64,000 bases of DNA from contig JADDKJ010000003.1 in NCBI GenBank assembly GCA_033717875.1, positions 1 through 64,000 on the forward strand. Reading direction: 5' to 3'. Both the position numbers and the translations under genes were made by a program. The notes beneath the pieces were generated by a model. That model ran no database searches and was not told where the DNA came from. It was given only the letters and a program-made list of their open reading frames with translations. Of this stretch, positions 14,823-22,879 are shown in pieces (the first letter of the stretch is position 1; each line of letters begins with the position of its first letter). This DNA comes from SBBG01 sp033717875 (GTDB taxonomy: Bacteria > Pseudomonadota > Gammaproteobacteria > Ga0077554 > Ga007554).

Positions 14823-15707
14823 ATGGGCGCATCTAAAGTTGTGTCAACAATACTTGTGACAATCGTGTCAGTCAGCGCTTTGACCGGTTGCGCTACTCGC
14901 CCCAAAAAATATCAAGGCATGAATTATCAAGGCATGGATCTAGCCAAGTTTGTTTCTCAGATGGAAGGTCAGGATACCCCGAAACTGGCAGAGAAATATA
15001 TGGCAACTCATGCTAAAAGTTTTTCTGTGGATGGCGCGAGGGAAAGACAAAGCCCATATATGTCCATTGATCGCGATATAGCCATTGAGTCATTTATGCA
15101 GTGGTGCAGGCAAAATGGGGGTGAACCGCGTTCACCATGGGGCTCTATGATCTCTATGCCGGAAGATTTTGCCATGGCCTCCGATACATGGCACCACATA
15201 AAGTTGGATTCTGCAAGGTTGGAGGGTGCTCGTCGTGGAGATTACAACTACAGAGAGGTGGTTGCATGTGGCCTAGTTCATAAGGGAGTATCACAGCCAC
15301 TTGCAGGAATGATTGCATATAGTAGTTCTGGGCGTGGATATGAAAGTAACCAAGATGTTCTTTACTTCGATGGGCCAGCAATAAAGCGATTTACGGCGTT
15401 CTACCTGGAAGAGCAAAAGAAGATTGATGCCGCTAGGGCAGCTGAAGTGGCCCGCGCAGTAGAGGAGGCAGTAGAGGAGAGAGATCGTAAAGCCAGAATC
15501 AAATTGGAAAGGGATAGATCGATCCGCTCCAGTTTGCGCGTAGGTGACGTGGTGGGGATGGTGGTAGAAGAAGGGCCGCCTAGAATGCTGATCAATGTTC
15601 TTGTTGTGGAAGTTAAGTTTCCCCTCGCTCTAGTGCAGAAAAAGATGCTGGATGGTAGTGCGCAGGTCGAATGGGTTCCGATAGATACCATTGAAGCGCC
15701 AATGTGA
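14823..15707 (+). CDS. Lipoprotein of unknown function
   Basis: The product has 294 residues with a signal peptide and lipobox (SALTGCATRP, Cys at about residue 23). It is therefore a predicted lipoprotein, probably in the outer membrane. The middle of the protein has no motif I recognise. Residues about 195-230 form a charged, Ala/Glu/Arg-rich helix that is probably a coiled coil. The C-terminal 60 residues (SLRVGDVVGMVVEEGPPRML and following) look like a small beta-barrel fold. Codon use is more AT-rich than in gyrA, serC and serA. Its position between serC and a toxin-antitoxin pair, and its base composition, suggest that it was acquired. Confidence 0.75.
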   Translation: MGASKVVSTILVTIVSVSALTGCATRPKKYQGMNYQGMDLAKFVSQMEGQDTPKLAEKYMATHAKSFSVDGARERQSPYMSIDRDIAIESFMQWCRQNGGEPRSPWGSMISMPEDFAMASDTWHHIKLDSARLEGARRGDYNYREVVACGLVHKGVSQPLAGMIAYSSSGRGYESNQDVLYFDGPAIKRFTAFYLEEQKKIDAARAAEVARAVEEAVEERDRKARIKLERDRSIRSSLRVGDVVGMVVEEGPPRMLINVLVVEVKFPLALVQKKMLDGSAQVEWVPIDTIEAPM

Positions 15708-15776
15708 GCCTTCATCATTTCTCATTTTCTCACTGTCGTGAGCGAAACAGAAATACCAGTCTCGGAGGAAATCGAT

Positions 15777-16001
15777 ATGAAACTGGAGCGAATCGAGAAT
15801 GAGGCGCTTCAACTCCCTGAGGGAGAACGAGCGAAATTAGTGCTGAAACTTTTGCTCAGCCTCGATATGCCAGCCGAGGATGAAATTGCGGAAGACTGGC
15901 TGGTGGAAGCACAACGCCGGGCGCGCGAGCTGGATGAGGGCGTCGTCCAACCTATTCCAGCGGAAGAGGTTAGGCGCAAGGCCCGGGTGTTGTTGCGGTG
16001 A
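15777..16001 (+). CDS. Addiction-module antitoxin (TIGR02574-like)
   Basis: The product has 74 residues from ATG 15777, preceded by GGAGG at the right distance; an in-frame GTG at 15738 is less likely. The sequence MKLERIENEALQLPEGERAK followed by a strongly acidic middle and ELDEGVVQPIPAEEV is typical of the short putative addiction-module components found upstream of RelE/ParE toxins. The stop overlaps the toxin start by 4 bases (GTGA). It would bind and neutralise the toxin. The pair lies between serC and serA in what is otherwise a conserved housekeeping run. Confidence 0.85.
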   Translation: MKLERIENEALQLPEGERAKLVLKLLLSLDMPAEDEIAEDWLVEAQRRARELDEGVVQPIPAEEVRRKARVLLR

Positions 16002-16291
16002 GCTATGTATTCCATCCGGCTGCGGAGACGGAATACCTCGAATCCATCGGTTATTTCGAATCCAAGTGTCCAGGGCTGGGAGCGTCCTACCTTGCGGAAT
16101 TCGAGTCGACGATGGCTAAGGTGTGCGAGTCACCTCACCGTTACCCGGTCGAAAAACCGCTTGGTGTGCGATGCATTCGAATGGAACGGTTTCCGTATGC
16201 GGTACTTTATCGCGAGATGGCCGGTATTATTCAGGTATTGGCGGTTGCCCATCACCGCAGGCGGCCAGGTTATTGGCTTGGGAGAATCTAG
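15998..16291 (+). CDS. RelE/ParE-family toxin
   Basis: The product has 97 residues from GTG 15998. It shows the RelE/ParE pattern: FHPAAETEYLESIGYFESK, then FESTMAKVCESPHRYPVE and strands RMERFPYAVLYREMAGIIQV and AVAHHRRRPGYW. The HHRRRPGYW ending is typical of ParE-like plasmid stabilisation proteins. The target (gyrase or mRNA) is not shown by the sequence. The gene is coupled to the antitoxin upstream. About 65 bases separate it from serA, including CTTTGCGCCTTTGCG, a dispersed repeat fragment. Confidence 0.85.
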   Translation: MSYVFHPAAETEYLESIGYFESKCPGLGASYLAEFESTMAKVCESPHRYPVEKPLGVRCIRMERFPYAVLYREMAGIIQVLAVAHHRRRPGYWLGRI

Positions 16292-16358
16292 TCTGTCGCA
16301 GGTGCGAGTTACGCGCTGCAAACTCTTTGCGCCTTTGCGTTAAAAGGGGATTACCGCA

Positions 16359-17522
16359 ATGTTCAAGATACTGACATTAAACAACATCTCTGTCGTTGGC
16401 CTGGAACGGCTTCCTCGCGACAAGTACGAGGTCGCGTCCGAGATGCAGCATCCCGATGCGATTCTGGTGCGTTCGTTCAAGATGCACGATTATCCCATCC
16501 CCGCCACGGTGAAGGCGGTGGGCCGGGCAGGCGCGGGGGTCAATAACATCCCGGTGGACAAACTGAGCGAGCAGGGTATCCCGGTGTTCAACGCCCCGGG
16601 CGCGAACGCCAACGCCGTCGCCGAACTGGTGCTGGCCGGGATGCTGCTGGCCTGCCGCAACATCTGCCCGGCCTGGGATTTCGCGCGCCGTGTCGATGGT
16701 GACGACGCGGGTATCGACAAGCAAGTAGAGGCGGGCAAAAAAGATTATGTCGGTTACGAGTTGCCAGGCCGTACCCTGGGCGTGATCGGCCTCGGGGCGA
16801 TCGGTGTCCGCGTGGCGAATATCGCGGTCAGCCTGGGCATGAAGGTCATCGGCTACGACCCGTCGATCACCGTGCAGAGCGCCTGGAAGCTGTCTTCCGA
16901 GGTGCAGCAGGCGGTCAGCGTCGATGACATGCTGTCCAAGGTGGATTTCCTTTCCTTCCATGTGCCGCTGCTCGACGCCACGCGCAACATGCTGAGCCGC
17001 GAACGCATCAAGCTGTTGAAGAAGGGCGCGGTGGTGCTTAATTTCGCGCGCTCCGGCATCATCGACGATGCCGCCCTGGTGGAAGCGCTCGACGCCGGCA
17101 AGGTTTATGGTTATGTCTGCGATTTCCCCGGCAATCTGCTGAAAAGCCACCCGCGCGTCGTGACCCTGCCGCACCTGGGCGCGTCCACCGAGGAGGCCGA
17201 GGATAACTGCGCGATCATGGTGGCGGATCAGGTGCGCGACTTCCTGGAAAACGGCAACATCCGCAACTCGGTGAACTTCCCCGAAGTGCTCATGCCGCGC
17301 AGCGAGGGTTACCGCATCGGCATCGCTAATGCCAATGTCCCCAATATGGTGGGGCAGATCTCCACCACCATGGCCAAGGCCGGTTTGAATATCGTCGATT
17401 TGCTCAACAAATCCAAAGGCAATCTGGCGTACACTCTGGCCGATGTGGAAACGCCCATCCCCGCGTCCGTCATTCAGGAAATCGCCGCCATCGAGGGTGT
17501 GTTGGCGGTGAGAGTGATTTAG
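16359..17522 (+). CDS. serA: D-3-phosphoglycerate dehydrogenase
   Basis: SerA oxidises 3-phosphoglycerate to 3-phosphohydroxypyruvate, the first step of serine synthesis. The product has 387 residues, shorter than the 410-530 of better-known forms. The NAD-binding motif is GLGAIGVRVANIAVSLGMKV (about residues 147-166). Catalytic residues lie in NFARSGIID (Arg), the following acidic residue and PHLGASTEEAEDN (His). A C-terminal ACT-like domain (from about residue 315: YRIGIANANVPNMVGQISTT) probably senses serine. AGGGG lies 9 bases upstream of the ATG. The gene is close to pheA and probably co-transcribed with it. Confidence 0.92.
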   Translation: MFKILTLNNISVVGLERLPRDKYEVASEMQHPDAILVRSFKMHDYPIPATVKAVGRAGAGVNNIPVDKLSEQGIPVFNAPGANANAVAELVLAGMLLACRNICPAWDFARRVDGDDAGIDKQVEAGKKDYVGYELPGRTLGVIGLGAIGVRVANIAVSLGMKVIGYDPSITVQSAWKLSSEVQQAVSVDDMLSKVDFLSFHVPLLDATRNMLSRERIKLLKKGAVVLNFARSGIIDDAALVEALDAGKVYGYVCDFPGNLLKSHPRVVTLPHLGASTEEAEDNCAIMVADQVRDFLENGNIRNSVNFPEVLMPRSEGYRIGIANANVPNMVGQISTTMAKAGLNIVDLLNKSKGNLAYTLADVETPIPASVIQEIAAIEGVLAVRVI

Positions 17523-17534
17523 TTTTTTTAAAAA

Positions 17535-17635
17535 AGTGGCGAGTAGCGAGTGACGAGTAGCAAGGATTGAAATTTTTTGCCTTTCCTCGCTACTTTCTAC
17601 TCGCCACTCGCCACTCGCCACTCGCCACTTGCATA
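17535..17635. repeat. CTCGCCA-type simple repeat forming a long imperfect hairpin
   Basis: AGTGGCGAGTAGCGAGTGA near 17536 faces CTCGCCACTCGCCACTCG near 17600-17630. A shorter run, TCTCGCCACTCGATACTCA, lies before tyrA near 19840. These are dispersed low-complexity repeats between genes of the same operon. Confidence 0.6.
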
Positions 17636-17642
17636 AATAAAT

Positions 17643-18722
17643 ATGACCAACGACGCATTAAAAACCATCCGCGAGCGCATCGACCGTCTGGACGAGCAGA
17701 TCCAGAAATTGATCAGCGAACGCGCCGCCTGTGCCCAGGAGGTTGCCCATCTCAAAAACGGTGGCGAGGAGGCGGATTTCTATCGCCCGGAACGCGAGGC
17801 CCAGGTGCTGCGCAATGTGATCGCGCGCAATGCCGGTCCGTTGAGCGGCGAGGAGATGGCGCGCCTGTTCCGCGAGATCATGTCGGCGTGCCTGGCGCTG
17901 GAGCAGCCGATGAAGATCGCCTTTCTCGGGCCGGAAGGCACGTTCACCCAGGCGGCGGCGCTCAAGCACTTCGGCCACTCGGTGACCACCGTGCCGCTGG
18001 GGGCGATCGACGAAGTGTTCCGCGAAGTGGAATCGGGTGCGGCGCATTACGGCGTGGTGCCGGTGGAGAACTCCACCGAAGGCGTGGTTAACCACACCCT
18101 GGACATGTTTCTCGCTTCGCCGCTCAGGATTTGCGGCGAGGTGGAATTGCGCATCCACCATAATCTGCTCGGCAAACTCGATGACATCGCGGGCGTCGCC
18201 CGGGTCTATGCGCACCAGCAGGCTCTGGCGCAATGCCGCGAATGGCTGGAGGGACATCTGGCCGGCGTCGAACATGTGGCAGTGAGCAGCAATGCCGAGG
18301 CCGCGCGCCGCGCCGCGCAGGAAACCGGCGCGGCGGCCATCGCCAGCGCGGCGGCGGCCGCGATCTATGGCCTCAAGGTGTTGGCGGCCAATATCGAGGA
18401 CGAACCGGACAACACCACGCGCTTCCTGGTGATCGGCCGTCAGTCGCCGCCGCCGAGCGGCAACGACAAGACCTCGCTGCTGCTGTCGATGCGCAATCGG
18501 CCGGGCGCTCTGCATCGCCTGCTGGAACCGCTCGCCCGTCACGGCATTTCCATGACGCGCATCGAGTCACGCCCCTCGCGGCGCGGCATGTGGGATTATG
18601 TGTTTTTCATCGACATCGAAGGCCACGGCCAGGACCCGGCGGTCGCCAAGGCGTTGCAGGCGCTGGGTGACGAAGCGGCGATGTTGAAGGTGCTGGGATC
18701 TTATCCTGGCGCGGTACTTTAA
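17643..18722 (+). CDS. pheA: Chorismate mutase / prephenate dehydratase (P-protein)
   Basis: This bifunctional enzyme converts chorismate to prephenate and then phenylpyruvate in phenylalanine synthesis. The 359-residue protein has an AroQ mutase domain (residues 1-90: IRERIDRLDEQIQKLISERA). The dehydratase domain runs from about residue 95 (KIAFLGPEGTFTQAAALKHF) to DEPDNTTRFLVIG, where TRF is the catalytic motif. The C-terminal ACT domain has ALHRLLEPLARHGISMTRIE followed by SRP, the phenylalanine-binding ESRP motif. It follows serA by 120 bases. Feedback inhibition by phenylalanine is expected from the ACT domain. Confidence 0.97.
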   Translation: MTNDALKTIRERIDRLDEQIQKLISERAACAQEVAHLKNGGEEADFYRPEREAQVLRNVIARNAGPLSGEEMARLFREIMSACLALEQPMKIAFLGPEGTFTQAAALKHFGHSVTTVPLGAIDEVFREVESGAAHYGVVPVENSTEGVVNHTLDMFLASPLRICGEVELRIHHNLLGKLDDIAGVARVYAHQQALAQCREWLEGHLAGVEHVAVSSNAEAARRAAQETGAAAIASAAAAAIYGLKVLAANIEDEPDNTTRFLVIGRQSPPPSGNDKTSLLLSMRNRPGALHRLLEPLARHGISMTRIESRPSRRGMWDYVFFIDIEGHGQDPAVAKALQALGDEAAMLKVLGSYPGAVL

Positions 18723-18725
18723 TTC

Positions 18726-18783
18726 GTAGGGTGCGCTGTGCGCACCATTACATTGTTGATGCGGTGCGTGGGACGCACCCTAC
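18726..18783. repeat. GTAGGGTGCGC dispersed hairpin
   Basis: Arms GTAGGGTGCG and CGCACCCTAC flank inner GCGCACC and GCGGTGCG. Related copies lie at 8361-8412 and 29303-29353. It sits between pheA and aroF inside the operon and may affect mRNA stability. Confidence 0.7.
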
Positions 18784-18808
18784 ATGTTTAAGAGGTTGAA
18801 TCGAGACA

Positions 18809-19825
18809 ATGATCATTATTATGAAGTCCCATGTCACCGATGCTGAGATAGCCGCGGTGGAGAAAAAGCTGGAATCGATGGGCATGGGTTCCAATGTGTC
18901 GCGTGGCATCGAGCGCACCGTGATCGGCGCCATCGGCGATGAGCGCAAGGTCGACAAGGAAGCTCTGGAGGCGCTGGCCGGGGTGGAAGATGTCATCCGC
19001 GTGATGAAGCCCTATAAGATCGTGTCGCGCGAATCTCATCCCGAAGACAGCATCATCGACATTCGCGGCATCAAGCTTGGCGGCAAGCAGATACAGATCA
19101 TCTCCGGGCCGTGCTCCGTGGAAACCCAGCCGCAGATGGACAGCGCGGCGCAGAGCGTCGCGGCGGCGGGTTGCCGGCTGATGCGCGGCGGTGCGTTCAA
19201 GCCGCGCACCAGCCCCTATACCTTCCAGGGCGTCGGCGTCGAGGGGTTGGAGATGTTCCGCCGCGCGGCGGACAAACACAATCTGCCGATCGTCACCGAG
19301 CTGATGGATGTGCGCATGCTCGACGCTTTTCTCGAACATAAGGTGGATGTGATCCAGATCGGCACGCGCAATATGCAGAACTTCGACCTGCTCAAGGAGG
19401 TGGGACGCATTCAGACCCCGGTGATCCTCAAGCGCGGCATGTCGGCGACGATTTCCGAGTGGCTGATGGCGGCGGAATACATCGCCGCGGGCGGCAATCA
19501 CAACATCATCTTCTGTGAGCGCGGCGTGCGCAGCTTCGAGACCTATTACCGCAACATGCTGGATGTCACCGCCGTGCCGGTGCTCAAGCGCGAGACCCAT
19601 CTGCCGGTGATCATCGACCCCAGCCACGCCGGCGGCAAGTCCTGGATGGTGCCCGCCCTGGCGCGCGCGGCGATCGCGGCGGGCGCCGACGGATTGCTGG
19701 TCGAAATGCACCCCACGCCCGCCGAGGCGTGGTGCGATGCCGACCAGGCGCTCAGTCCTGGTCAGCTCAACCAGTTGATGGGTGAGCTGCGCGGCATTGC
19801 GCAGGTGATCGGGCGAGATATTTGA
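18809..19825 (+). CDS. aroF: 3-deoxy-7-phosphoheptulonate (DAHP) synthase, type I beta
   Basis: DAHP synthase joins phosphoenolpyruvate and erythrose 4-phosphate, the first step of the shikimate pathway. The 338-residue protein has an N-terminal ferredoxin-like regulatory domain (residues 1-70: IIIMKSHVTDAEIAAVEKKL) fused to a barrel, as in the Thermotoga-type enzymes. Active-site motifs are SGPCSVET, GGAFKPRTSPYTFQG, LKRGM, FCERG and IDPSHAGGKSWM. It occupies the place that hisC often takes in this gene run. The gene is 86 bases after pheA and 57 before tyrA, so one transcript for phenylalanine and tyrosine synthesis is likely. The symbol is a family label; aroG/aroH are equally used. Confidence 0.93.
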   Translation: MIIIMKSHVTDAEIAAVEKKLESMGMGSNVSRGIERTVIGAIGDERKVDKEALEALAGVEDVIRVMKPYKIVSRESHPEDSIIDIRGIKLGGKQIQIISGPCSVETQPQMDSAAQSVAAAGCRLMRGGAFKPRTSPYTFQGVGVEGLEMFRRAADKHNLPIVTELMDVRMLDAFLEHKVDVIQIGTRNMQNFDLLKEVGRIQTPVILKRGMSATISEWLMAAEYIAAGGNHNIIFCERGVRSFETYYRNMLDVTAVPVLKRETHLPVIIDPSHAGGKSWMVPALARAAIAAGADGLLVEMHPTPAEAWCDADQALSPGQLNQLMGELRGIAQVIGRDI

Positions 19826-19882
19826 AATTAGTAAAAAGTCTCGCCACTCGATACTCATCACTCACGACTGTCGAGGAAAAAA

Positions 19883-20782
19883 ATGATTAATCGCCTTGCC
19901 ATCATCGGCGTCGGCCTGATCGGCGGTTCGCTGGCACGGGCCGCGCGGCGGGCCGGGGTGTGCAGCGAGATCGTGGGTGGCGGGCGCGATGAAGCGCAAT
20001 TGCGCCGGGCAGTGGAATTGGGTGTCATCGACCGCTATGAGCTGGACATCGCCGCCGCGGTGGGCGATGCGGATATGGTGGTGGTGGCCGTTCCGCTGGG
20101 GGCGATGGAAGCGGTGTTGCGGCGGATCGCCGGGCGTGTGCGCCCCGATGCCGTCATTACCGATGTCGGTAGCGCCAAGGGCAGCGTGGTGGCCGCGGCG
20201 CGCGCCGCGTTCGGCGAGGTTCCGCCGGGCTTCGTGCCCGGTCATCCCATCGCCGGCACGGAAAAGAGCGGCGTGGAAGCCTCGTTCGCGGAATTGTTCG
20301 AGAGCCGGCGCGTGATCCTCACGCCCTTGTCCACCACCTCCGCGCAGGCGCTGGCGGCGGTCCGCGCACTGTGGCAACAGGCCGGCGCCGAGGTGGTGGA
20401 GATGGATGTCGCGCACCACGACGAGGTGCTGGCCGCCACCAGTCATTTGCCGCATGTGCTGGCCTATGCCCTGGTCGATACGTTGGTGGGCATGGATGCC
20501 AGCGAAGAGATTTTCCGTTTTGCGGCGGGCGGATTCCGCGATTTCACGCGCATCGCCTCCTCCGATCCGGCCATGTGGCGCGATATCTGTATCGCCAACC
20601 GCGCGGCGCTGCTGGCGGTGCTGGAACGGTTCCGCGCCGAATTGTCTTCGCTCACCGCCGCCATCGAAGCGGCCGATGGCGAGCGCATCGTTTCCGTTTT
20701 CTCCCGCGCCAAGGCGGCGCGCGATCGTTACATGATTCTGAATTCCGAAACCCGAAATTTGAAGCCAGGTGAAAATGAATAA
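19883..20782 (+). CDS. tyrA: Prephenate dehydrogenase
   Basis: TyrA oxidatively decarboxylates prephenate to 4-hydroxyphenylpyruvate for tyrosine synthesis (arogenate use cannot be excluded). The 299-residue protein has the NAD(P)-binding motif IIGVGLIGGSLARAARRAG at the N-terminus, then ITDVGSAKG and the active-site His in PGHPIAGTEKSG (near residue 120). The helical dehydrogenase domain includes THLPHVL-like ATSHLPHVLAYALVD and FRDFTRIASSDPAMW. The 3' end overlaps aroA by 8 bases. GAGGAAAAA lies before the ATG. Confidence 0.96.
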   Translation: MINRLAIIGVGLIGGSLARAARRAGVCSEIVGGGRDEAQLRRAVELGVIDRYELDIAAAVGDADMVVVAVPLGAMEAVLRRIAGRVRPDAVITDVGSAKGSVVAAARAAFGEVPPGFVPGHPIAGTEKSGVEASFAELFESRRVILTPLSTTSAQALAAVRALWQQAGAEVVEMDVAHHDEVLAATSHLPHVLAYALVDTLVGMDASEEIFRFAAGGFRDFTRIASSDPAMWRDICIANRAALLAVLERFRAELSSLTAAIEAADGERIVSVFSRAKAARDRYMILNSETRNLKPGENE

Positions 20783-22103
20783 ACGCAATCCTCAAACGTT
20801 CTTCGTCGCGCCGGGCGGACGCCTGTGCGGCAAGCTGCGCGTGCCGGGCGACAAGTCCATCTCGCATCGCTCCATCATGCTCGGCGCGCTGGCCGAGGGC
20901 ACGACCGAAATCAGCGGTTTTCTCGAAGGCGAGGATAGCTTGGCGACCCTGAATGCCTTCCGTGACATGGGTGTGAAAATCGATGGGCCGCACGACGGGC
21001 GTGTCACGGTTCATGGCGTGGGACTGCGCGGGCTCAAGGCGCCGGCCGGCCCGCTCTATCTGGGCAATTCCGGCACGTCCATGCGTCTGCTGGCCGGCTT
21101 GCTCGCCGGTCAGTCCTTCGATGTGGTGATGACCGGTGACGAATCCCTGTCGCGCCGGCCGATGAAACGCGTGGCCGATCCCTTGGGCCGAATGGGCGCC
21201 CGCATCGAGACCGGCGAGAAAGGCACGCCGCCGCTGCACATCCATGGCGGCGCGCGGCTCAAGGGCATGGATTATGTGATGCCGATGGCCAGTGCGCAGG
21301 TCAAATCCTGCTTGTTGCTGGCGGGGCTGTATGCGGAAGGGCGGACCTGCGTCACCGAACCCGCGCCGACGCGCGATCACACCGAGCGCATGCTGATGGG
21401 TTTCGGTTATCCCGTCGAATGCCACGGCGCGAAGATCTGCGTCAAGGGGGGCGGCAAGCTCAGCGCCACCCGCATCGATGTCCCCGCCGACATCTCGTCG
21501 GCGGCATTCTTCATGGTGGGCGCGGCCATCGCCGAGGGCTCGGACCTCACCCTGGAGCACGTCGGCATCAATCCCACCCGCATCGGCGTCATCAACATTC
21601 TGCGTCTGATGGGGGCCGATATCGAGATCCATCACCCGCGCGAGGCCGGGGGCGAGCCGGTGGCTGACATCCGGGTGCGTTCCAGCCGCCTGTGCGGGGT
21701 GGAAATCCCGCTCGATCAGGTGCCGCTGGCGATCGACGAATTCCCCGCCTTGTTCATCGCCGCCGCCTGCGCCGAAGGGGAGACGGTGCTGCGCGGCGCG
21801 GAAGAGCTGCGCGTCAAGGAAAGCGACCGCATCCGGGTGATGGCCGATGGTCTGGCGGCGCTCGGCATCGACGCCCGCCCCACGCCGGATGGCATGGTGA
21901 TCCGTGGCGGCGGACTGACCGGCGGCAAGATCGACAGCCACGGCGATCACCGCATCGCCATGTCGTTCGCCATGGCGGCCTTGAGCGCCTCCGGGCCGGT
22001 GATGATCAACGATTGCGCGAATGTCGCCACCTCCTTCCCCGGCTTTGTCGAACTGGCGCGCAACGCCGGTTTGGGCATCGTCGGCGACGATCATCAGCCA
22101 TGA
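20775..22103 (+). CDS. aroA: 3-phosphoshikimate 1-carboxyvinyltransferase (EPSP synthase)
   Basis: EPSP synthase transfers the enolpyruvyl group to shikimate 3-phosphate. The product is 442 residues from ATG 20775 (AGGTGA upstream); a GTG two codons earlier is possible. Motifs: VPGDKSISHRSIMLGALA, YLGNSGTSMRLLAGLLAG, SLSRRPMKRV, VKSCLLLAGLYA, KESDRI and GDHRIAMSFAM. The NSGTSMRLL form with Ala-free loop is closer to the class II (glyphosate-tolerant) enzymes than to E. coli AroA, which has NAGTAMR. It overlaps tyrA by 8 bases and cmk by 4 bases, so the operon is tightly coupled. Confidence 0.97.
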   Translation: MNKRNPQTFFVAPGGRLCGKLRVPGDKSISHRSIMLGALAEGTTEISGFLEGEDSLATLNAFRDMGVKIDGPHDGRVTVHGVGLRGLKAPAGPLYLGNSGTSMRLLAGLLAGQSFDVVMTGDESLSRRPMKRVADPLGRMGARIETGEKGTPPLHIHGGARLKGMDYVMPMASAQVKSCLLLAGLYAEGRTCVTEPAPTRDHTERMLMGFGYPVECHGAKICVKGGGKLSATRIDVPADISSAAFFMVGAAIAEGSDLTLEHVGINPTRIGVINILRLMGADIEIHHPREAGGEPVADIRVRSSRLCGVEIPLDQVPLAIDEFPALFIAAACAEGETVLRGAEELRVKESDRIRVMADGLAALGIDARPTPDGMVIRGGGLTGGKIDSHGDHRIAMSFAMAALSASGPVMINDCANVATSFPGFVELARNAGLGIVGDDHQP

Positions 22104-22780
22104 CCTCCCGGCCGGTCATCACCATCGACGGCCCGGGAGGCTCGGGGAAGGGCACGGTCAGCCGCATTCTGGCGCAGAAGCTGGGCTGGCATTTCCTGGA
22201 CAGCGGTTCCCTCTACCGGCTGACCGGCTTGGCCGCCCGCTACCACGCCATCGCCCTGGATAACGAGCCCGCCCTGGAAACCCTGGCCGCGCATCTCGAC
22301 GTGCAATTCGAAACCGACGAGCAATTGCAAGGCCGGATCATCCTGGAAGGCGAGGATGTGACCGATCTGCTGCGCGGCGAGGAATGCGGCAACGACGCCT
22401 CGCGCGTCGCCGTGCTGCCCGGCGTGCGCCGCGCTCTGCTGGAGCGCCAGCGCGCCTTTCTCCGGCCGCCGGGACTGGTGGCGGACGGCCGCGACATGGG
22501 CACGGTGGTCTTTCCCGGTGCCCAACTCAAGATTTTTCTCACCGCCAGCCCCGAAGAACGGGCGAATCGGCGTTATAAACAGTTGAAAGATAAAGGATTG
22601 GATGTTAATCTTGGCAGTCTCCTAAAAGAGATCACGGAACGCGACGTGCGTGACAGCACGCGCAGCTTCGCTCCCATGAGGCCCGCGTCCGATGCTGTCC
22701 TTGTCGATACCACGGGTATGGGTGTCGATGCGGTGGTGGAGCGGATCATGGAGCTATGGCGGGAAGCCTCAGGTGCCTGA
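22100..22780 (+). CDS. cmk: Cytidylate kinase
   Basis: Cmk phosphorylates CMP and dCMP with ATP. The 226-residue protein starts at ATG 22100, which overlaps the aroA stop (ATGA). The P-loop is GPGGSGKGTVSRILA (residues 11-25). DSGSLYRLTGLAA and VADGRDMGTVVFPGA are substrate-binding motifs, and ERDVRDSTRSFAPMRPASDA is the C-terminal signature. A short AT-rich stretch (22571-22610, 12 of 40 bases G or C) lies in the LID helix region. The cmk-rpsA order is conserved in proteobacteria. Confidence 0.97.
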   Translation: MTSRPVITIDGPGGSGKGTVSRILAQKLGWHFLDSGSLYRLTGLAARYHAIALDNEPALETLAAHLDVQFETDEQLQGRIILEGEDVTDLLRGEECGNDASRVAVLPGVRRALLERQRAFLRPPGLVADGRDMGTVVFPGAQLKIFLTASPEERANRRYKQLKDKGLDVNLGSLLKEITERDVRDSTRSFAPMRPASDAVLVDTTGMGVDAVVERIMELWREASGA

Positions 22781-22879
22781 ACCGGCGGTTCGGGCGTATC
22801 AATCATCAACCATCTGCGGTTCGCCGTGGAGTTCAACAGCTATCCCATCCATGACACGATGGGTAAGGATTACGAATCA

